Assembly (NCBI GenBank): GCA_024516155.1
Contig: JAJJXM010000043.1
Coordinates: forward strand, 496,001-560,000
DNA from: Pyronema omphalodes
Taxonomy: Eukaryota > Ascomycota > Pezizomycetes > Pezizales > Pyronemataceae
Direction of reading: 5' to 3'
DNA length: 64,000 bases
Below, in pieces: positions 44,835 through 56,435 of this stretch (positions are counted from its first letter, which is position 1; each line of letters begins with the position of its first letter). The notes under the pieces were generated by a model. That model made no database searches. It was not told the DNA's origin and saw nothing but the letters and a program-made list of their open reading frames with translations. The translations under genes were made by a program, and so were the position numbers.

Positions 44835-47800
44835 CTCGGGAACTCTAGCACCTCCCTAACAGCGCAAGTCTTGATCGCAACAGACTCGTCCGCTGAGACA
44901 CACACATGGGTGCTCGACTCTGGTGCAACGCACCACTTTTGTAATGATAAATCTGCTTTTCTTATTGATTCTTTAGCTACTTGCAAGTCCATCAACATTC
45001 GCTTAGGTGACAATAGTACAGTCACGACCAACACCTACGGAAAAATCATACTCAATAATCTTTTTCAAATTTCAGCACTATACGTTCCCACGTTTCGACT
45101 CTCCCTTTTCTCCCTGCCTCTCTTTGATAAAAGGGGGTGGAATATTACTATGTCGGACGGTACTTGTACTGTGAAAGACAAGACCTCCAAGACAATCATT
45201 GTCGCTCGGATGAAGGACAATCTTTACAGATGGACAGCAGAGGCCATTAAGGAGGACCACGACGCCCTGATAACCACTCGTTCTGGTGCAGGCGTTGACA
45301 TTAACTCCATTCCCTCCTCAACCCGAACAACGGTATCATCGAATAAACGAACAAGTGCAGAGGTTGACTTTACGCGTCCTAGTGACAAAGACCTCCGAAC
45401 GGCACATAGACAGTCTTTCCGCCTTGAACCTACAAGCAATTTCGAGATGTGGCACAGGAGACTGGCCCACCTAAATACCGAGTCCTTGTCTAAGATCATT
45501 AATTCGACTGATAAAACTACAACATCAGATCATCTCCAGTCCTGCACAACGTGCATACAGGCCAAAAACCGACAGTCTTTTATCCGATTACCAACCGAAC
45601 GTGCGAGCAAGCCTTTCGAACTTGTCCACTCGGATGTCTGCGGCCCGATGTCGACTCCGTCGATCAGTCAACGACGTTATTATATCATCTATATTGATGA
45701 CTTTAGTCGTTTCGCCAAAGTTTACTTTCTAAAATCAAAATCCACAGATGCCGTATTACCTGTATTCCAGGAATACAAAGCGTGGATCGAGTCTCAAGGA
45801 CATAAGATTCTTCGGTTCAGATGTGATAATGGCACAGGGGAGTTTAACAATCAACAGTTCCGTTCTTTCCTGGCGAAAAACGGTATCTCGTTCGAACCCT
45901 CACCACCCTTCACACAACATAAAAACGGAACTGCCGAGAGATTCATTCAGACAATCAACGGCAAAGCACGTTCCATGCTACTAGACGCCCAAGTTCCTCA
46001 TCGCTTCTGGGCTGAGGCTGTCAACACGGCGGTCTACCTACACTCGATATCTCCGACTAGGACGCTCAAAGGCTGGCTAAGTCCTCATGAGGCCCTGTTT
46101 CACAGGCCGCCTCAGCTGCTACACCTTCGAAGATTCGGTTGCACGGTCTTCAAGCATATACCGAAGGAGCAGAGGACAGACAAGAACTGGAGCGCACGCG
46201 CGTCACACAGTATGATGGTTGGATACACAGAGTCGTCAAAGATTTGGCGCATCTATGACTTCAACTCACGTTCTGTCGTGCGCGCTTCCAACGTCGTCTT
46301 CTTAGAGGAAAATAATGCCTTCGATTCTGAAGGACGTCCAAATACATCAGAGGAAATCATCAAGGCAATATCTGACTGTTTCCCTGATATCGTTGAAGGG
46401 GGTGATGAGGATGCGTCAGCGCTCATATCACATGAGATAGACGCCCTCATTCAGAGTATGTACAAATGATCACCCCAACTTTTTCCGCGTCACCGCTGTA
46501 GGACCTTTTCACGGCCACACGGTATAGTCTTTATCACATTATCTTCGAGTCGGATCAGCCTTCATGCTGCCTCACTCTAACTATACATTGACAATTCCGT
46601 CTTGAATGTCACTGTCCCGATCAAGCCTTCATGCTGTCCGGACTACTCTTGCTAGGCGAATATGCCACACACTGATTATCATCAGTTCAAGGATACTTAT
46701 CCTGAAATTTTATCCGATTAACACTCCGCTGTGCATCTCCTCACGAGATTCTGCCACGGAATCCCTGTCTACTGTTCTTTCCCTGTTTCTCAAATTTCTC
46801 TCTCTACTTCTCAGATATTCACTTCTTCGAACTAACATCCTAATTCTCAGATGCCTCTAATGCTATGAATTCACTGTCTCTACGCGACGAGCGACTGAAG
46901 GCCAACAGACTAAACAAGTCCCGCTACGAAGACATCGATATTGACGACGCCCTGGCCTCGGCCTTTCTCGCCAAAGCAACTATAGACGATCCCGACGAGG
47001 CCATAGGTCCTGATCTACTTGACGGCGACCCGACCTCTTACACCGCAGCAATGAAGAGCGCCGACCGGGACAACTGGAGAACTGCGATGCAAGAAGAATG
47101 GAACTCTTTACTGATAAACGAAACCTTCCAGGCTTTCAAATCAAATGACAATGCAGAACCTCTCCGACCAATGTCACCGCCTGATGCATTCGACAATCAA
47201 ACATCCTACAGCGGCATCACTGTTCCTTTTGGATGCAAGCCTTTGAAGTGCCGATGGATTTACAAAACCAAACGCAACATTGACGGCAGCACAAAGTTCA
47301 AGGCCCGACTGGTTATAAAGGGTTATGAACAAGTTCCGGGAATTGATTATGATGAGACATATGCACCTGTCTCCAAGCTAAGTACTCTACGTTACCTGCT
47401 AAGTTTATCTGCAACCAGGGGGTGGTCAGTCGACCAAATGGATGTCGTCACAGCCTTCCTCAATCCAGCCATTGACAACGACAGGACTTTCATGTCCATG
47501 CCTCCCGGTATCGAATGGCTCGATAAACGCCTATCAAAAACCTCGACGGTTCGCCTGCTGAAAGCCCTGTACGGCCTAAAACAGGCACCCCGATTATGGT
47601 GGGCCCAGATTAATGACTTCCTCATGAAGCAAGGTTTCCGACAAGCACACGCCGACTCCAACCTCTACCTCATGAAGGACGCATTTCTGCTTTTATATGT
47701 CGACGATATCTTGATCTTCAATCTCACGAAACAGAGGATGGGCGACAACATCAAGAAGGCCCTCAGTGCTCGCTTCAAAATGACAGATCTCGGAAGAGCG

Positions 47801-48694
47801 ACTCGTTTTCTCGGCCTCGAACTCGAATATTTGCCTGACGGAAGTATTGCCATCTCGCAGAGGGATTATATTGAGGGGGTGATTGCCAGATACGGTCTTC
47901 TTGAGGCCGCACCCACCTCTTCCCCGATGGACATTCACGTTGATCTTGAGAATACTGACTGCGAGGACAAGACCACTGATGAACAGCAAAAACGTCTGTA
48001 TCTATCAATGGTCGGATCACTGATGTACGCAGCAATCGGAACTCGTCCTGACATCGCCTTCGCCGTGACTGCCCTCAGCCGATACAATCAGTCGCCTCTA
48101 GCAATGCACATGACCGCTGCCAAAAGGGTCATCCGATACTTGAAAGGTACGAAAAATTTGTCGATTATCTACAAGCGTAACCACGACATACCGCAGGACT
48201 GTTTGCGACTCTTCTCCGACAGCGACTGGGCCGGCAGTACGGCCGATCGGAAAAGCGTCGGGGGGTGCGTAGTCCTTGCGCCAGGAGCGGACGGGCCAAT
48301 TCACTGGAGCTCAAAGAAGCAGTCCGTCATCGCCCTTTCCACTCTTGAAGCCGAGTACATTGCATGCAGCAATGCGACCCGTGAAGCGATCTGGTTCCGC
48401 CTATTGATGGACGACACCGAAGCCTGGGATAACAAAGTGCCGACCTCGGTCCGTTGCGACAACATGGGAGCACTTCGCCTCCTCCAGACCGGCGTCATCA
48501 AGGTGAAAACGAAACACATCGATGTGAAGTTTCACCACTCGATCGACGAAGCTAGAAAGGGAACGGTATCGTTCGAATACATTGCGTCCAAAGAGAATGT
48601 CGCAGATATCCTCACTAAACCGCTGCCTGGACCAACACACGCGTTGGCCGTGAAACTCTTAGGGATGGAAACGTTGAATGGTAATAATGATTAA
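44835..48694 (+). CDS. pol: Copia Pol (protease, integrase, RT, RNase H), with a candidate intron
   Basis: Polyprotein of the element. Exon 1 (44835-46455) holds protease WVLDSGATHHFCND, the GAG-pre-integrase HHCC region (WHRRLAHLN...CTTCIQAK) and the integrase DDE core (HSDVCGP, FRCDNGTGEF, NGTAERFIQT). Exon 2 (46851-48694) holds RT (KARLVIKGYEQVPGIDYDET, MDVVTAFLNP, LLYVDDILIF) and RNase H (FSDSDWAGSTADRKS, LEAEYIACSNATREA, KTKHIDVKFHH). The two parts are in different frames. The interval 46456-46850 has a GTATGT donor, an ACTAAC branch site and a TTCTCAG acceptor, and splicing rejoins the frame exactly (1155 codons including stop). Without splicing, exon 1 stops at 46469. There is no ATG close to its start, consistent with readthrough from Gag. 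Confidence 0.85.
46456..46850 (+). other. Candidate spliceosomal intron in copia pol (395 bp)
   Basis: Donor A/GTATGT, ACTAAC at 46831-46836, pyrimidine-rich run and CAG acceptor 14 bp later. It lies in the variable linker between integrase and RT, and removal changes frame from 0 to +2 as needed. It contains a short near-repeat (GATCAGCCTTCATGCTG at about 46553 and GATCAAGCCTTCATGCTG at about 46619). Confidence 0.65.
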
Positions 48695-48927
48695 TGGGTT
48701 TGATTTGAATGAATAAGTGTGTGTTGTGATTGAAGTATGGCTGCTGATTGCTGATTATGATGATGATTGAATTGTGTTGTTTTTATTTGGGTTGTTCTTC
48801 TTATGGGTTTCTTCACTTCTTCTTTTATGGGTAATTGGGTATTTTCTTTTTCTATGGTATTGTTCTTGTTTTCTGTTATGATGGATTGTTATTTCTTCTT
48901 ATTATTATGTTTGTAGCACCCGTCCTT

Positions 48928-48940
48928 AGACGAGGGGGTG
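48928..48940 (+). other. Copia polypurine tract
   Basis: AGACGAGGGGGTG precedes the 3' LTR, the expected plus-strand primer position. Confidence 0.7.
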
Positions 48941-49114
48941 TGTTGAAGTGCGCCTAAGGCCCTAGTGCTTAGGTGGAGGTGGACCACTCTCTATGTATAG
49001 GCACTCGCTTGCCCGTCTATGTCTGACTCTTCACGCTCGTTAATACATCCGGTTCCCACCTCCACTTTTCTTCTTCTCGTGCCTGTGTGAGACCTTCGAC
49101 AGAGACCTTCGACA
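48941..49114 (+). repeat. Copia 3' LTR
   Basis: 174 bp, identical by eye to the 5' LTR. It is followed by the GAAAG duplication (49115-49119), after which copy A resumes. Confidence 0.95.
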
Positions 49115-49629
49115 GAAAGTCCAGCTCCGACACAGTTTGCTCTTCACCACGAGCATCGAAAAGCCGGCGTCTTGGTACTCCTACGCTATCTGAGATCGAC
49201 CGGGTATCAGAAGACGACCACAACACAGACGGCGAGATGGATTCGAATGCAGATGTCGAGGAGACTAATAGGGATCCCCCCTCGAGTCCCCCGGCATCCC
49301 CAGAGCTGGGATGGATACACCCATATACACCACCTAGTCGATCGTCTTCTCTAGGGACCGAGTCACATGTCGACTACAATGAACCTCCCTTGCCAGAACT
49401 CCAACCAGATTCTCCCTCTAGTCCCCCGGCATCCCCAAGGATAGAACGGATAAACTATACACCATCTAATCGATCATCATCTCTGGGATCCGAGTCGTAT
49501 GTTGACTACAATCAAATACCTTCCCCAGAGCTTGTATCGGATGCTACCTTCAGCCGATTACCTTCACGAGAGCCCGACTCTCCATATCAGCTGATTGAAA
49601 GGCCTTCTCAATCCTCAGAAACCGAATGA

Positions 49630-50558
49630 TGGGAATGGACACCAACAGCCCCGGAAGATTGATCTTTTGCGGTGGTGAGAATATGATGGAGGCGCAGAAG
49701 GGTTCATATTACAGCGAAGCATAAATAGTAGCCGTGTCTTGGGGATGGTGCATATTGGTTGGAGGAATTGTTACTTTGTTTCGGAGGGAACGGAAGACTT
49801 TCACGATAAGTTTGGCAACATTAAAGAGCAGGAGAAAGACTGGATTGGATAGTAGGCACGGGACACGCTGAATTGTAGTGGTCTTGGAAGAAAAAAGACT
49901 TTGTCATAATAACGAAAATATAATGTGCATCCAAAAATCATACAAAAGATTATAACTAGCATATAGGCTTAAATTGAAGGTTATTGTGACAGGGAATAAA
50001 AACTATGAGGTGTGAAAAAAAGTATCATACCGTGAATCATAACAGCGGTCAAATAGATATTACTATTACTCTTACAATCACAATCTAGCAGATCACTGCA
50101 GCTCCTGCTAGAACCTTTCATTTGCCATAAGATCACGTCAGTGCGGCAGTCATAGGTGGAGGCAAAAACGCGTCGAGAAAAGGAATTTGCACCGGGTGAT
50201 TCTAGCTCCACCTTTGTTGACCGGCAAGCGGCCTGCCTGGTGGTCATCTTGCTGTTAGCGGCGGTTGCTACTCCCGACCCACTAGTGTTTAGGGATAAGC
50301 GAGACACCCGCAGTCCTGCAGTCACCTGCAGTCCGGTCCAGTCTTTTTGTTTTCGAAACCTGGACCGGAATACATGGTTGCAGTCCTTGAAAACATTGGA
50401 CTGGACTGGACTACACCATGTAGTCCGGTCCAGTCCGCAGTCCTGGACGGACCGTGGGGAGCTCTGGAATAGTCTAACACACGTCATTTGATATGATCTG
50501 AATGTCTTGGTCTTGAACATTCCCAACTTTAAGGTTATGACGTGTGATATAGTCTGAA
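49630..50558. other. Spacer downstream of copy A
   Basis: No gene supported. 49980-50110 resembles the DNA after copies B (about 56140) and C (about 63800). At 50300-50466 there is GGACTGGACTGG/GTCCGGTCCAG-rich sequence ending GAGCTCTG, similar to the right end of the hAT-like element at 58532. Confidence 0.5.
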
Positions 50559-51165
50559 TACATTTCGAGGCTCTAGCTGTTACGTTAGAGTCTCCCTGGG
50601 ATCAGCCCCAGAGAGCACTTCATTTCTTGGGCCTGTTGCCACCTCTCTTCTTCCTGCTGGTTTTCATTCTCGTAGTTACTCGTTTTTTGTGCAGTGATGA
50701 TGAGAAACGGGTTGGAACTCAACAGCAAAACGGATAATTGGCGTGAAGTTACTGGTGGATCGATTTGATGTTTGATGGATTGATTGAATCAGAAGCGCCC
50801 ATACAGGACAATATAATCTTCGCGGAATTGTGCTGGTTGGCAGATCATGGATGGTAATTGTACCACTCATGCTCGCTAGTGAAATATTTCACCGCGTGAT
50901 ACGTCATAGAAAGGCATCCATAATCGAAGACAGCACCAGCCAAACCAATGACCGAAGCCGTGGATGAACACTGTGGCCTCAATGAAATTTCTCCTCCCGG
51001 CATTGAGCACATATGTTTGTCCAGATCTGTAGTGACGAAATCTTGTTGAGAGGAGACGTCGTTCATGAAGTAAGTGCCGAATGAGTAAGACGCATTGGTG
51101 TAACCGGTCGTTTCCCCACCTGTGGTAAATGCTGAACTTGGTGTGTCAATTCAGTAGCGGTGCGG
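50559..51165 (-). pseudogene. Possible CAP-domain gene relic (unit A)
   Basis: A minus-strand frame near 50915-50845 reads AVKYFTSEHEWYNYHP, which lines up with VDDFADEHNWYDYNS of the CAP gene at 56436-57194. The rest of the domain is not readable and frames are broken. The block is colinear with 59045-59655, so it is part of the duplicated unit. The CAP assignment rests on this short helix motif and is tentative. Confidence 0.4.
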
Positions 51166-51230
51166 TTGTGGCATACGTCATAACCTTAAGGTTGGGAAAG
51201 TTCAAGAAAATCAAATCAAATCAAATCGGG
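51166..51230 (+). mobile_element. Short retroposed insert (65 bp) with 11-bp target duplication
   Basis: TAGCGGTGCGG flanks the insert on both sides (51155-51165 and 51231-51241). The colinear position in the next unit (about 59653) has a single diverged copy and no insert. The insert ends in CAAAT repeats, like the tail of the Tad1-like LINE. Its body matches, in inverted orientation, the segment at 58982-59043 and the truncated one at about 50509-50540. Confidence 0.7.
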
Positions 51231-51241
51231 TAGCGGTGCGG

Positions 51242-53329
51242 ATGCGTGGCTATTGTTTGACTGTCACCGGGAAATTGTACGGTATCGCGTTGCCGTCGGT
51301 AAACATCGTCAAGAAAGTCGATATTTCGCGGCTATCGTGGTTATCCATCGAATCGGGGTTGTTGCGGCCATATGTTGAACTCGCTGGGCTTCATCGTCTA
51401 TTGACGTTTTTTGTCGGGATGGGCTACATGATTCCAAAGGAGGGTGGACGGGGTTGGGTTTTAAATAACCTTCCCCTACGGTATGGCGGCTAGAGACACC
51501 GTCGTCATAGACTAGCCATAGCAGTCACCTTAACCTCTGAGGCCGCTGTGCGTCACGGAAAACACATGGTCGTCAGGTACCCGTTATCCTGTGAACGATG
51601 TCGTCATCTCGGAAAGCGACATAAGCAACATCCTCTCGCGAACCAGCCGAAATATAATTCCCAATACTCCGCTTTCAGCCACCCTGCCGCAGCCAGCTTT
51701 CAATCAACTTCCAGCAGTCGTCAATGATACCTAAAATTCTCCTGAAAAACAATCGCTTACTTAGTTGCCTTTTTCCTCATTGCGGTTCTCGCTTTGTAAT
51801 TCTTCCGCTCCCCAGTTACGTCATTCAGGGCAACTCATTCCCACACGCTTAATGGATTATAACATTACACGAGCACATCCATGTGAACCCAATAATCTCT
51901 ACTACGCCACAAAAGCTTCTCGCCATGAAGCGGAAATATTTCTGCTACAGGATTCCCATGGCTTGGCCAAAAGTCGAGGACGAAATGCTGCATAATGAAT
52001 CGACTACGTCTGAGCGGCCATCCGCAAGAATGTTGCATCAACCACTTGAAATTTCCTCACGAGAATTTTACTACTACATGCACTGTAGTACCTAACCCCC
52101 TTACTAACCATATGTCCTTCGTGCATGCAAGTCTCTAGATCAATGGCGCAACTTTCAAAAATCGCCATAATCCTCCTAAAGCGACACTTTGCAGAAGACG
52201 GAAATTTAGGTTGACTTCGATGTCTTAGTTTTTTCTTGGATACATCATGGACAGACAATAGAGCTATATTTCTTCCGGTTGTTCAGGCAGCATATGTATG
52301 CAAACACATAGTGTCGGTTACGGCCACCCGAGGCTGTTTGGTAAGGCTGATTGCATGGCATTCAAGGGATTTGGGTGAAATGATTGTATTGGTTGGTTTT
52401 ATAATATCAGCTGCCATCATATGGTTGAAATAGACTCTGTAACCGTTAGATTATGTTGGAGTTATTGAGAATAGAGAATCGTGTCCTGTTAGTAAATGAG
52501 CTGGTGAGATCATCGCTAGTTCCAAGTTTGACGCATTAAGTGGCTGTACAACTCGATTTTATGTTTAAATATCTGAATGAAATTGATTTATGTAGTTAGT
52601 GCGCCTGAACTGGCTCAGTGATGGCACATGCACATTAGGTCACTGCAATTGCACACGTGGCCGAGTGATAGGCCGAGACAATCACAGTGTATCACTAATG
52701 TTGCAGCAGAATTATCATTTCTGCTCACCTCATAGACCTATTGATCTTTCCAACCCGATAGAGCATGTTAAAATCATCACAACAAAGGAATTCAGTAGCT
52801 CTGTTGGCGAGATTGAAGGACTCCCCATCGCACTGTAGCAATGGATGGGAGAGCCCATTTCGCCACGAAAAGATATTATCTATAGAACATGCATAGCGGA
52901 TTCGCATTAGCAGGCGGAAATCTACTCCCTTTCCATTCGGATTATCTACTGGTATGTATTATGAGAAATTGTGCTTACTCTATCCACCCCCAAAATTGCG
53001 ATGGGAAGTCCCCCATTATAAAGTTGATTTCCTCGTTAACAACTACTCAAAGGTAAACAACCAAATCGAAACGCATAATCAGTCTAGAAAGCAATGCACT
53101 TGAGAGTGAAAGCATAGTAGACACCTATTCCAACTTCCTCATGAAAACTTGAAGTGGACACATAAAGCAAAATTCTCAGAGAAACACTAGTCTATCTACT
53201 TTAGTCTGATTACAGAAACGATGAAAACCGATGACGGCGCTGGGGATCAATTGTGATAAAGTAAGAGAAGAAAGAGAGGTAATATCTGAGAAAATACCAG
53301 AAGGTACTTGATACAAGAAGGCAGGAAAA
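51242..53329. repeat. Spacer of the tandem array between copies A and B
   Basis: No gene supported. It is colinear in pieces with 59656-60700 (for example 51242-51300 with 59660-59720, and 51785-51850 with 60225-60290). 52290-52830 is similar to 22090-22620, and its 52450-52532 portion recurs at the window's right end. Short frames here have stops at different places in each copy, so they are not conserved as proteins. Confidence 0.55.
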
Positions 53330-54223
53330 GGGCGCTGAAGGCAAAATGTTTGAGCATAGGAGGTTGTACACAGTGATTGGCTGGGTCCGGGGGAAGTTGA
53401 ACCCCACGACCAAATAGTGATAGTAAACCAACCATATTATTATAATGGACCATGAGTTGCATGGTGTGTTAGAGGTCCCATGAGATCTTTTGCAGCACCT
53501 GTGAACAACCCCTGAGCGATTCTGTGCTGGTAATAATCCTTAATCATTCGGTAATTGGGTTGCTGGATGAAAACATGTCACGTGAGACACGAAACATTTG
53601 ATTACGTGGTTGAATTGGAGTCATGATAATCAAGTAAGCCCCTGAGAAAGTTTGCTCTTTCAAAAGCTGCTATGTACACAGCTAGCTATCTTTCGACGGC
53701 AGGTCTCTGCACAACGAATAGTATTGCACCTTTCCTGCAACAAATTTGGAATCGAATGATACGAATAAACCTTGAAAAATACGATGCATGCATATACAAC
53801 CACGAATTTGTATTCGCGTGGCAAAAGAACGTGTGAGTTTTACAATTAGGTGTCTTGGCTGAATAGCTCTGCCAAGCCCGCTCATAGGGTCCAATCTTGT
53901 ATTCATATGGGGAATGTGTTTTCAACGCAACCACGCGCCTACCATTGTCAATGAGGCTTGAATTGCCATTGAGCCTCGAATGGACCCTCAACAGTTGCAT
54001 GAGCATCATGCTCCCCTCTTTGCTTCTATCCTTCTTTACTTCTTACGGACGCGTTGCACCTCAATCGAACGACCGAATACATAATTCGCATCAAACATAT
54101 CACAACACCACCAGCGACGCCCTTCCAAAATCTCCAGATCAAGTATTACCGTTGGTATCAAACATTTCAACGCATCACAAACAACAAATTACAACGCGCC
54201 TCTCACCCTTCCAAACTTCAGAT
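53330..54223 (+). repeat. Array unit: upstream flank of family copy B
   Basis: Homologous to 41940-42843 and 61050-61884. The block around 53924-53990 is the best conserved. The likely promoter lies here. Confidence 0.65.
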
Positions 54224-55772
54224 ATGGACCAGGAAGTCGCCTCCGAAGGCATTCAACGTATCTTAACACAAGTAGTTTCACTCAGCAGAGAAGTAGCTCG
54301 CCTAAACACTCAAAACAGAGCACTAGCCATCCACGTCGATGTGATGAGGATAAGCCAACAAATCAACAACAACCAAGCGAACCTAGGATTATACTGGCTG
54401 CAAAGATTATACCTCAGAATCGACGAACTTCTGCCTTTGCCAGCTGCATTTCCAGGAGGAGCCGGACCGGGGTTCCATGATGATCTTGCGCAGAATGATG
54501 TTTCTGTCAGAGCAAATTGCGCAACTGGGTAGACATCAGCGAATGTCCAGTATGACGATAGCCGCAACACAGACACAGCTACGAGCAATTAGCTCGCAGC
54601 TTCATGCGATACAGTCGCAGATGGAGCCGACACAACAGAGGACCGAAGTTAGCCGACCTTCACAGGATATCAGATCTTCCGTAGAACCTGATCTCCCGGA
54701 AGTACAATCACCAGCAGTCACTCAGGATCCCCTCGGTGACAACCCGGATTCCAACCGAAGAATAAAATCGGAACCAGATCTCTCAGGAGATTCATCACCT
54801 TTACCCGAGCCCGACGCACATCCCAACTCAAGTCAAGCACCACCTACTATACAGGACCCTTTGGGACACGATTCGGACTCTGAGCCCAGCATTAAATTAG
54901 AGCCAGGTGTATCCCGAAGTCCATCACCATGGCTGGAGGATTGGGCCCTAGGTGTAGGACTGGAGGCCGATCCCTCCCGACCTCCATCACCTCTCTGGGA
55001 GCCCGAACCATACCCCCGCTCCAATCCACGTCCTTCGCCAGAGCCTGAATGGGATTCAGCCTCCATTCAGCTACCTTCACCTTCATCTGAGCCAGAATCT
55101 CCCCACCAGCACACTAAAAGATTATCTCAATCTCCAGAAACAGACTGGAGCGAATTAACACCAACAACCCCCGCAGCTTCGTCTTCTCCTCCACCTTCTC
55201 CTGCGTCTTCACGCAAACGAAAGTCCAGTTCCGGTACAGTTTGCTCTTCACCACGAGCATCAAAAAGCCGGCGTTTTGGTACTCCTACGCTATCTGAGAT
55301 CGACTGGGTATCTGATAGCGGTCACAACATAGACGGCGAGATGGATACGAATGCAGATATCGAAGAAAGCGATTGGATCCCTGCTTCTAGTCCACCGGCA
55401 TTTTCAGAGCTGGAATGGATGCACCATACACCATCCAGCCCATCGTCTTCTCTGGGGTCTGAGTCATTTATTGATTATAACCGCACTCCGTCACCGGAAC
55501 CCGAATTGGGTCCTTCCTCCAGTCCACCGGCATCCTCAGAGCTGGAATGGATGCACCATATCCCAATGACACCATCTGGCCGATCGTCGTCTCTGGGGTC
55601 CGAGCCATTTATCGACTACAACCGCACTCCTTCACCAGAGCCCGAATTGGACCCTGAGTCCAGTCGGTCGGCTTCAGTGGAGCCTGAATCTATGTATCAG
55701 CTGGTTGATACATCATTGCAATCGACGGAAGCAGAGTGGCCGGAATGGACACCGACACCTGAGGAAGATTGA
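54224..55772 (+). pseudogene. Tandem family copy B, one-base frameshift
   Basis: Not recognised; paralogue of copies A and C. It begins MDQEVASEGIQRIL, with the helical leucine-rich N-terminus. At 54500-54503 copies A and C keep frame through ...TGTCAGAGC, whereas here one extra T shifts it: the first frame stops at 54532, and the rest of the protein is intact in the next frame to TGA 55770-55772. That part includes QIAQLGRHQRMSS, an acidic Ser/Pro-rich tract, SRKRKSSSGTVCSSPRASKS, GTPTLSEIDWVSD and two SSLGSExFIDYNRTPSPE repeats. About 515 codons apart from the extra base. It could be a true lesion or a base-call error, since everything downstream remains open. Confidence 0.7.
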
Positions 55773-56435
55773 ACCGTTCAAGTAGCAGAGGTGGGAAGGG
55801 GAGGTGGAAGCGGGGACTGTTAGGGAAGGAAGAGGGACTGTTATGGAAGGCAGCTGTACTGAGGAGTTAAGATTAGAGATGATTGGTATTGATGAAGGCG
55901 GTATGGGTGTGTTTTGGTGGAAATTGAGGATTTGTGCACAATGAGTTACGGGGAAGTAAAAATGATGAGGTGTCTAGTGAGTCAGAATGGGATGCGGTGG
56001 ATTGTAATAGGTTTAGAAGAAGAAGCATTTGGCAATCAGCATGGGATTTCATTTGTAACCTAGAATTAAACAACGGATTATCACAGCCATATGTGTGAAC
56101 TCAAGATCATTGTGCCAGTAATTGTCAGCCGTGAGATGGTAAAAGAAATGTCACACTATGGTTCGTAAGATCAGCCAAGTAGATACTAGTTCTAGAATTA
56201 CACTTAAACATTTATTTCTTTATCTATCAATTGAATCATTTACTGACCGAAGCCTAAGAGGTTCATGCAGAATAAAAGAAATATTCGAATCCCGTCCCGA
56301 GTGTGCCCTCGATGTCGATTGAGCCGAACCCCCCCCCCCCCCCCCCCATAAATAGTACATAGTACAAAATAATAGAAAAAATAAACAATAAAACCCCTTC
56401 CTGTTAAATTAACCCTGAGTAGTACCTGCATTGTT
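55773..56435. other. Spacer between copy B and the CAP gene
   Basis: Contains G-rich DNA directly after copy B, a stretch resembling the DNA 0.4 kb beyond copies A and C, and a C18-19 run near 56330-56347. It probably holds the 3' ends of both convergent genes. Confidence 0.5.

Larger units (their letters stand above)
43642..49114 (+). mobile_element. Ty1/copia LTR retrotransposon (5473 bp)
   Basis: Two 174-bp LTRs that look identical (TGTTGAAGTG...CTTCGACA) flank gag and pol in copia order (integrase before RT). GAAAG duplications lie outside. The primer site matches initiator tRNA-Met, and a purine-rich tract precedes the 3' LTR. Identical LTRs indicate a very recent insertion. The coding part shows an in-frame UGA between gag and pol, and a candidate intron within pol. 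Confidence 0.95.
42844..49629 (+). pseudogene. Tandem family copy A, split by a copia element
   Basis: Not recognised. The first part (42844-43641) reads MDQAIGNEMVQLL, a leucine-rich helical stretch, the family-conserved QIAQLGRHQRMSS and RAISSQLHVIQSQ segments, then an acidic Ser/Pro-rich region ending SRKRK. The copia element (43642-49114) enters there and creates a stop two residues on. The frame resumes at 49120 with SSSDTVCSSPRASKSRRLG and ends at TGA 49627-49629. It holds two copies of the SSLGxESxVDYN repeat. Setting aside the element and one GAAAG duplication leaves a continuous frame of 435 codons, so the insertion is the only visible lesion. Confidence 0.8.

Noticed and set aside
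44826..44862. A mini-intron that would remove the UGA between copia gag and pol
   Set aside because: GT...CTAACAG is present but the span would be under 40 bp, too short for a fungal spliceosomal intron; readthrough is simpler.
46606..46860. 84-codon open frame between copia integrase and RT
   Set aside because: It lies almost wholly within the candidate intron, has no domain, and is in a frame that joins neither neighbour.
51236..51493. 85-codon open frame in the array spacer
   Set aside because: The colinear sequence at about 59655-59880 is broken by a stop soon after the shared start, so there is no sign of protein conservation.
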